DNA of 64,000 nucleotides, taken from NCBI GenBank assembly GCA_037127255.1, contig JBANSL010000006.1, forward strand, positions 87,530,107-87,594,106, read 5' to 3'. Source of the stretch: Persicaria tinctoria (Eukaryota > Streptophyta > Magnoliopsida > Caryophyllales > Polygonaceae). The position numbers and the translations under genes were made by a program. The notes under the pieces were generated by a model, which saw only the letters and a list, made by a program, of their open reading frames with translations, ran no database searches and had not been told where the DNA came from. Below are positions 58,095-64,000 of this stretch, in pieces; position 1 is the stretch's first letter; each line of letters opens with the position of its first letter.

Positions 58095-59240
58095 GTGAAG
58101 GTTCGATAATATAAAACAAGGTAATATAGAAATACTCTAGAAGGGGGGTTGAATAGAGTATGCCCGTTTTTCGCAGAAAGTCTCAAGACTTTTGGAGCTC
58201 GTATAAAACACTTTGAGATTAAACTTGAATCACAAAGTTAGACAATCGAACCAAGTGCGGAAATAAGGTAAAGCAATAGATAAAGGACACGAGTAATTAT
58301 TTACGAGGTTCGGTACGAACTTGGCCTACGTCCCTGCCTAGGGTTCTTCCACAACCCTAGGATTCAAAAGGCTTTATTGATTCGCTTAGCTTAGGATCCT
58401 AATAGCTCACCGAGAAGCCTCTCTCCTATACAATTGCAATCTAGTGAACTCACGTTCCCTTGGAGTCCTAGACCAATCTAAAAGAGCCCCACCTCTCTCA
58501 TCTATCTAGTACAATCCTCTTACTCTCACAAATCAATAGCCTAGTGCTTACTTCCCGAGTAACAAACTCTCGAGTATAACACTATAAATGAATGTATCCT
58601 ATAAGCTCACAGTGTAACTCTCAAAGGCTTTGAAATGAAACAACAAACTCTTGAGCACTAGCAGAGAGTACACTTGGAAGACAGATCTCGCTTGAATGAA
58701 TGAAAGCTCGTGTAACACTTGTGTGTTATGTCTTCTTCTTCCTTTCCTTTATAGAAGCAACATGGCACATAAGGATCTTCAACACCGGATCTTCAACAAC
58801 GGCTAGTTTGGATCATGGCGCGCCCGGATCTTCTATTTTTGGACACTTCGAAGATATGATCTCTCAAATTGGATCTCCTCAATATGCACCATAAGGAAAG
58901 AAGTAATTTCGAAAATACTTCCTGAAAGATTAGTTACACATATATATAATATAAAGGAAGTATATAATAATAATATTCGGACATATAGAACAGGTTTTGG
59001 ATTTCATCAACTGTTAAAGCTCCAAGACCTTTGACACAAACATCCTGTCAAGACAAAACATGTGCATCCCTGCAAATTAGTCAAGCATAAATAATATAAG
59101 AGAAATCAGACTAAGTACTTGCATGGGTTAGACAAATGTTGGATCAAATTTTTAAAGCATGAAAAAGCAATCCAACCGAAAACCAAAAATCAAAAAACAA
59201 GGTCTTCAAAGACCTTCAAGCAGAAAGGTTTTCAAGTCTA
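58095..59240 (-). repeat. 3' LTR of the SIRE-type element (right edge approximate)
   Basis: The outer end is taken at TGAAGGTTCGATAAT (plus strand) where similarity to copy A gag stops. The inner end is either 59009 (…GGATTTCATCA) or close to the purine tract AAAAATGGGAAGATG (minus strand, about 59240). A second LTR is not visible to decide. Confidence 0.6.
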
Positions 59241-59374
59241 AACAACCACAGATCATCTTCCCATTTTTGTCTTTCAACAAAGGGAGGAGGTAAAACAGTC
59301 ACCAAAAGTTTTGAAATTGTTTCCAAAAACCAGCAATGTATCAAGTTTGGGATAGGGACAGGGTAGGGTAGGGT

Positions 59375-61647
59375 TTAAGCTTCGTTGTCCGGAGCATCAT
59401 CAGTGAGCCTCGTCCACAGACCTTGCAGCATCTTGGATATCCCGCTCATCTCCGTCATAACCTCCTTATGCAGCTCCTTGATATCCAGGTGAACTTCCTC
59501 CAAGCCCAACTCTAGGTTGTCCATGCGTTCATCGAAGGCTGAAGTAGTGGGAAGAGCTTTTGAAGGAGTGGCAAGACTCAAGGTCCCTTGGGGAGACCGA
59601 GTGATGCCAATCTTTTCAAGGCCCTTTGAGTCGAACTTACCCATACGACGCTGCTGTTCTTCATTTTTGACATCAATTCCAGAAGCTTTGAAGAGAGGGG
59701 TCAAAAGGGTAGCAAAAGGGAGGGGAGAGCCTTTTCTAGCTTTTCTAGCATGAGCAATGGTCCCAAGGATAGTGTTGGCCAGATCAAGGTCAAGGCCATT
59801 TAGGATGCGGTAAAGTAGGACCATGGCATTATCAGTAAGGAGTGAGCCAGAGTTAAGACGGGGTAAGAGGCATCGAACAATGATGTTGAAAATAATTTTT
59901 GCCTCAAGGGTAAGGGATGAGTGGGTGAGTTGCTTTGAGGTGCTGTTGGATGCTTCGGGTAGGAGGTACTTGGCTCGGGCAAGAATGATGCAGTTTTCTT
60001 TTGAGGGGTGTATTTTAGAGGGTGGACATGGGCTAGGTAGGCCAAGGAAATCTGCAAAGTCATTGGAGTTGAAAGAGATTCTAACCCCTTTGACAACAGA
60101 CTCCAAAGACCAACCATTGGTGTCGTGTTTGGCTTTTAGGTTAATGTAGAACAGGCGGGTAAGCTGGAGATAGTAAACGGTTTCAAGATTTAGAAGGGTC
60201 CAGGCTGGGGATTTTTTGAGAAGATCAATTCAGGGTAGCTTCAAAGCTTCGAAGAACTCAATATCCAAAAAATCAGAACAACAAATCCTACGAGTTCGAA
60301 ACTCATCTACCCACTTACCAGCAGTCTCAGCATCTTCAAACCAAGAAGGGGGCAAGGATTGGTTTACCTGGATGTAGGCAGGTGGATCGGCATTCTTCCT
60401 GTGAGCAATTGTCGGAGCAACTCTCTTGGCAGGCGCCTCAAGACTTCGTAGGGTGCCCTTCCTGGTGCGCTTGGGAGATGGAGGCTTGACAGCAATTGGG
60501 GCTTTCTGCTTCTTTGGAGACGGGGGAGGAGGAGAAGGAGAGGGAGATTCTTCCTCCTCTTCATCAGACCCCGAGTCCTCACCGGACCCCACTTCATCTC
60601 CTTCAGCTTCCTCGTCCTCTCCAGATCCCTCTTGCTCTTCGTCTTCTTCCTTAGGCTCCTCCTCAGATGGAACCTCCTCCGCTTTGACTTCCTTCCGAAT
60701 CCTCTCAGCTTCCTCCTCGGCCAGTTTCCTTGCAAGCTCGGCCTCCTCATAGGCCTTTTTCTTCTTCAAGGCTTCCTCTTCGGCTTCCTTGGCAGCATCT
60801 CTTTCCAAGATGGCGTCGAGATCATCTTTCTCCTCTTCCTCGTCCACTTCCTCAGCCAAAATCTTCTTTTTCCCTTTCTGTTTCGCACTGAGGGGCTTCT
60901 TAGCAGAGCGCTTTTGAGAGCCCTTGGTAACAGTGGCCGTGCTCTCAGCGATGGTGCTCTGTGAGCAATTGTCGGAGCAACTCTCTTGGGAGGCGCCTCA
61001 AGACTTCGTAGGGTGCCCTTCCTGGTGCGCTTGGGAGATGGAGGCTTGACAGCAATTGGGGCTTTCTGCTTCTTTGGAGACGGGGGAGGAGGAGAAGGAG
61101 AGGGAGATTCTTCCTCCTCTTCATCAGACCCCGAGTCCTCACCGGACCCCACTTCATCTCCTTCAGCTTCCTCGTCCTCTCCAGATCCCTCTTGCTCTTC
61201 GTCTTCTTCCTTAGGCTCCTCCTCAGATGGAACCTCCTCCGCTTTGACTTCCTTCCGAATCCTCTCAGCTTCCTCCTCGGCCAGTTTCCTTGCAAGCTCG
61301 GCCTCCTCATAGGCCTTTTTCTTCTTCAAGGCTTCCTCTTCGGCTTCCTTGGCAGCATCTCTTTCCAAGATGGCGTCGAGATCATCTTTCTCCTCTTCCT
61401 CGTCCACTTCCTCAGCCAAAATCTTCTTTTTCCCTTTCTGTTTCGCACTGAGGGGCTTCTTAGCAGAGCGCTTTTGAGAGCCCTTGGTAACAGTGGCCGT
61501 GCTCTCAGCGATGGTGCTCTGGACAACAGTTGGGACAATGGCTTGAGGAGTGGGTTCAGGTGTGGGAGAGGTGGCAGTGACCTGACGTCCTTTGGGGGTG
61601 GCGCCAAGTCTTTTGGGTGTGGAAGCTTTCTTTGTTTTAGGTGCCAT
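59375..61647 (-). pseudogene. Env-position ORF of the SIRE-type element, broken by duplication
   Basis: ATG 61647 opens MAPKTKKASTPKRLGATPK, a basic N-terminus. It continues into an acidic/lysine coiled-coil-like stretch (EEALKKKKAYEEAELARKLA), a glutamate-rich run (GSGEDEEAEGDEVGSG), a proline/serine segment and KPPSPKRTRKGTLRSLEAP. A 560-bp tandem duplication (60401-61520) shifts the frame, so the first copy runs out at 60766. The proper continuation resumes in another frame from 60859: PPAYIQVNQSLPPSWFEDAE, DFLDIEFFEALKLP, TGA at 60230-60232, then same frame FADFLGLPSP to a stop at 59375. No signal peptide or membrane helix is apparent; envelope function is not supported. Confidence 0.75.
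60401..61520. repeat. 560-bp tandem duplication
   Basis: Units 60401-60960 and 61961 minus 1000, i.e. 60961-61520, both start 'gtgagcaattgtcggagcaa' and end 'gcgatggtgctct'. I saw only a C/G difference ('cttggcaggcg' versus 'cttgggaggcg') between them. 560 is not a multiple of three. Confidence 0.95.
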
Positions 61648-61674
61648 GGAGGAAATCGGCTAGGGTTTTCTTAG

Positions 61675-62284
61675 AATAGGTTGAGAGGTTGAAGAAGGAG
61701 AAGGTGAAAGGGTTTGGATAAGTTTTGAGAGTGTGAAGGAATCGGGTACAGAAGGGGTTTAAGTAGAGAGTGATGATGGAGTGATGGGACGGGTTTAGAG
61801 TTCCAAGGGAAGAAATGATATCATTGCCAAAATTTGAAAAGTTTTCAATTCAAAATTCAAACTATTCCATTAAAATCGGACTGAATTACCGAAATATTTA
61901 GTTCCAAAATTAAGATAGCACAACGGTTAAAAAAATAACATAAAAAGGCAATTTTGAAATCCAATAAAAATATAATTGATTAAATATCTAGAAAGATATT
62001 AACCAAAAATATGTGATCCGATAAATATGATCTACCATTTAGTTCACAAACCTTGACATAATTCTCAAAGGTCTTGACACTAAGTAGAATTTATCTTTCG
62101 TAAAGCGAAAGCTCCCCATACGAAAGTGCATCCTTGTTAAGCATCCCAATCTCTCGTCTTATGAAGGTGAACCTGTCCTATCAATATGTTTGGTCATTGA
62201 ATGTTGAATAGGATTCTTAGTGATGGAGATGGCACTTGTATTGTCATACTTAATGGGAATGCCTTTGAGGTTGATGCCAAGATC
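61675..62284. other. Spacer between pol and env-position ORF
   Basis: AT-rich, no open frame of note. It corresponds to the leader of the env-position ORF on the minus strand. Confidence 0.6.
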
Positions 62285-64000
62285 TCACATTTGTTGAGCT
62301 ATCCAAAGGATTTGGGAGCAACAGGCTCCAGCTGCAATGTATTCGACTTCTGCAGTGGATAGAGCGACTGAGTTTTGTTTCTTTGAGTGCCAGCTGATCA
62401 AGGATGCTCCTAAGAATTGGCAACATCCTGATGTGCTCTTCCTATCCACCTTATAGCCTGCAAAATCTGCATCAGAATATCCAATTATTGTGAAATCCTT
62501 TTGCTTTGGGTACCATAGTCCAAGCTCCTTAGTGCCATTGAGATATCGAAAGATCCTTTTCACAGCCACGAGGTGAGATTCTTTAGATCAGCTTGAAACC
62601 TAGCACACATGCAAACACTAAACATGATGTCAGGTCTACTAGTCGTGAGATATAATAAAGATCCAATCATTCCTCGATACTCCTTTTGATTGACACTTTT
62701 CCCAGTCTTGTCTTGATATAGAGACAATTTTGAGCTCATGAGATTCATGGCTACTTTGGATTGATCCATCTTGAACTTCTTCAAGAGATCCTTAGTGTAC
62801 TTGCTTTGGTTGACAAAGATCCCTTTCTTGGATTGATGAACTTGTAATCCCAAAAAGAAGTTGAGTTCACCCATCAAGCTCATCTCGAATTCACTGCACA
62901 TGATGTCAGAAAATTCCTTACACAAAGATGTGTTAGTAGCACCAAATAATATATCATCAACATAAATTTGAATAACCAAAATGTCATTTCCTTTGGTCTT
63001 GATAAAAAGAGTCTTGTCGATCAACCCTCTTTTAAAATCATTTTCTAAAAGATATTTTGACAAGCGTTCATACCAAGCTCTTGAGGCTTGTTTCAAACCA
63101 TAAAGCGCTTTGTCAAGTTTATAAACATGATTGGGAAATTCTGAACTTTCAAAACCTGGGGGTTGAGCCAAATAAACTTCTTCCTCTAAGAAACCATTAA
63201 GAAAAGCACACTTGACATCCATTTGATGTAACTTTATGCTCATAAAAGATACAAATGCTAATAAAATGCGAATAACTTCAAGCCTGGCTACGGGAGCAAA
63301 GGTCTCCTCGTAGTCAATACCTTCCTCTTGATTGTAGCCTTGAGCAACAAGCCTTGCCTTGTTTCTCACGATCTTACCATTCTCATCTAGCTTGTTTCGA
63401 AATACCCATCGTGTTCCAATGACTGATTGATGCTTTGGTCTAGGCTTCAAGGTCCAGACTTTGTTCTTTTCAAATTCGTTAAGCTCACTTTGCATAGCAA
63501 TGATCCAGTCTGGCTCCTGAAGTGCCTAATTTACCTTCTTTGGTTGAATAAGAGAAACAAACGCGTGAAAAGCTCAGAGATCTTTAAGTTTAGAACGAGT
63601 TTGAACACTAGAGGTAGGGTCAGAAATGATATCCTTTAATGAGGGTGATGAGGAGTATTTGAATTTCCTTTTGCTAGTCTCAGCTCCTTGATTCGTCACA
63701 CCAGCAGGATTGATTTGTGGTACATCTGACTCCGTGGTCCTGTTAGGTTCAGTTACAACAGTTTCTAATGCTTCAACACTGTTGGATTAGACACCAAGGG
63801 ATTTGGACGAATCTTCAACACCTTGGGCCAATTGTTCAGTGTTGAGAATCTGTTCCTGCATGTTCCTCTTCTCTGTGTTCTTGGTAGCAGCATCATCACC
63901 TTCCTCGTTCTCTGCATGGATGTTAAGATCTATATCTGCAACACTTTCACTCAAAGCACCGTCATTGCATTCATAAAAAATAACATGTATACTTTCTTCA
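62285..64000 (-). pseudogene. Copia pol: reverse transcriptase and RNase H, decayed
   Basis: From the window edge an integrase-to-RT linker (SKRKFKYSSSPSLKDI) leads into RT: ALQEPDWIIAMQSELNEF, NKARLVAQGYNQEEGIDYEE, LHQMDVKCAFLNG, LYGLKQASRAWYERL and the catalytic IYVDDILFGA. RNase H follows with GYSDADFAGYKVDRKSTSG and ALSTAEVEYIAAG. These are SIRE-type copia signatures; the enzyme copies element RNA into DNA. Lesions: TAA 63787-63789, TGA 63574-63576 and TAG 63526-63528 in the linker, and a one-base deletion near 62587 that breaks the frame between RT and RNase H (expected ADPKESHLV). Confidence 0.93.

Larger units (their letters stand above)
58095..64000 (-). mobile_element. SIRE/Maximus-type copia element, 3' part
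   Basis: The minus-strand order is pol (from the window edge to 62285), an env-position ORF (61647-59375), a polypurine-like tract (near 59250) and the 3' LTR to 58095. It inserted into gag of copy B. The gene order, a large extra ORF after RNase H, and LTR sequence containing 'ctattcaaccccccttctag' and 'gaggttcggtacgaac' on one or other strand fit the SIRE (Maximus) lineage. The 5' part lies beyond the window. Confidence 0.8.

Noticed and set aside
1..64000. CRISPR arrays, operons, rRNA or organelle-derived blocks
   Set aside because: None seen; the sequence is nuclear plant repeat DNA.

Overview
The window is repeat-dense nuclear DNA from a flowering plant, most likely a eudicot. The evidence is Athila/Tat-type Ty3-gypsy elements with tRNA-Asp primer sites, a SIRE-type Ty1-copia element, Mutator-like (MULE), CACTA, Stowaway and PIF/Harbinger-like transposons, spliced plant gene fragments, and dispersed 'tactccgta' words. 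I see no intact host gene. Every recognisable host coding piece (TOPLESS-related, OSCA/CSC1-like channel, NPH3-domain protein, APO1-like protein) is a fragment, and most lie inside transposable elements.

Layout. 1-424 is an old LTR end. 507-10015 is a Pack-MULE carrying an OSCA/CSC1 exon and a small two-exon gene; a CACTA element (1832-7450, TSD TAG) with captured TOPLESS-related exons is nested in it. 10016-13417 is AT-rich DNA followed by one CACTA terminus with a captured gene leader. 13418-16620 is a foldback element with ~1 kb arms. 16726-18440 is a LINE-like insertion with a 16-bp target duplication. 19328-35251 is a three-layer nest: a MULE (9-bp TSD), split by a solo LTR (20604-33199, TSD GCCTT), split in turn by a complete non-autonomous LTR retrotransposon (21211-32452, TSD TTTAT). 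35508-35852 is an NPH3 fragment.

Right half. 36216-46608 is a chimeric Athila-type element: the 3' LTR and 3' part come from one family, and gag-protease plus 5' LTR (44342-46608) from another ('copy A'). 46609-52050 holds two MITEs, an antisense retroelement ORF whose frame runs into APO1-like exons, and a probable Tat-type LTR. 52051-58094 is 'copy B' of the gag-protease family, cut at its 5' side by a SIRE-type copia element (58095-64000) with an env-position ORF and a decayed pol.

The most unusual signal is in copies A and B. Both keep gag, protease and a short integrase-C-terminus-like segment but lack reverse transcriptase, RNase H and the integrase core. In place of the lost pol, copy A has a ~93-bp (31-codon) tandem array built on a palindromic dyad of two TCGANNTCGA boxes about 19-21 bp apart. 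Dyads of the same design also occur in the LTRs and elsewhere in gag. The unrelated neighbouring LTR has comparable hairpins made of a different GC word.
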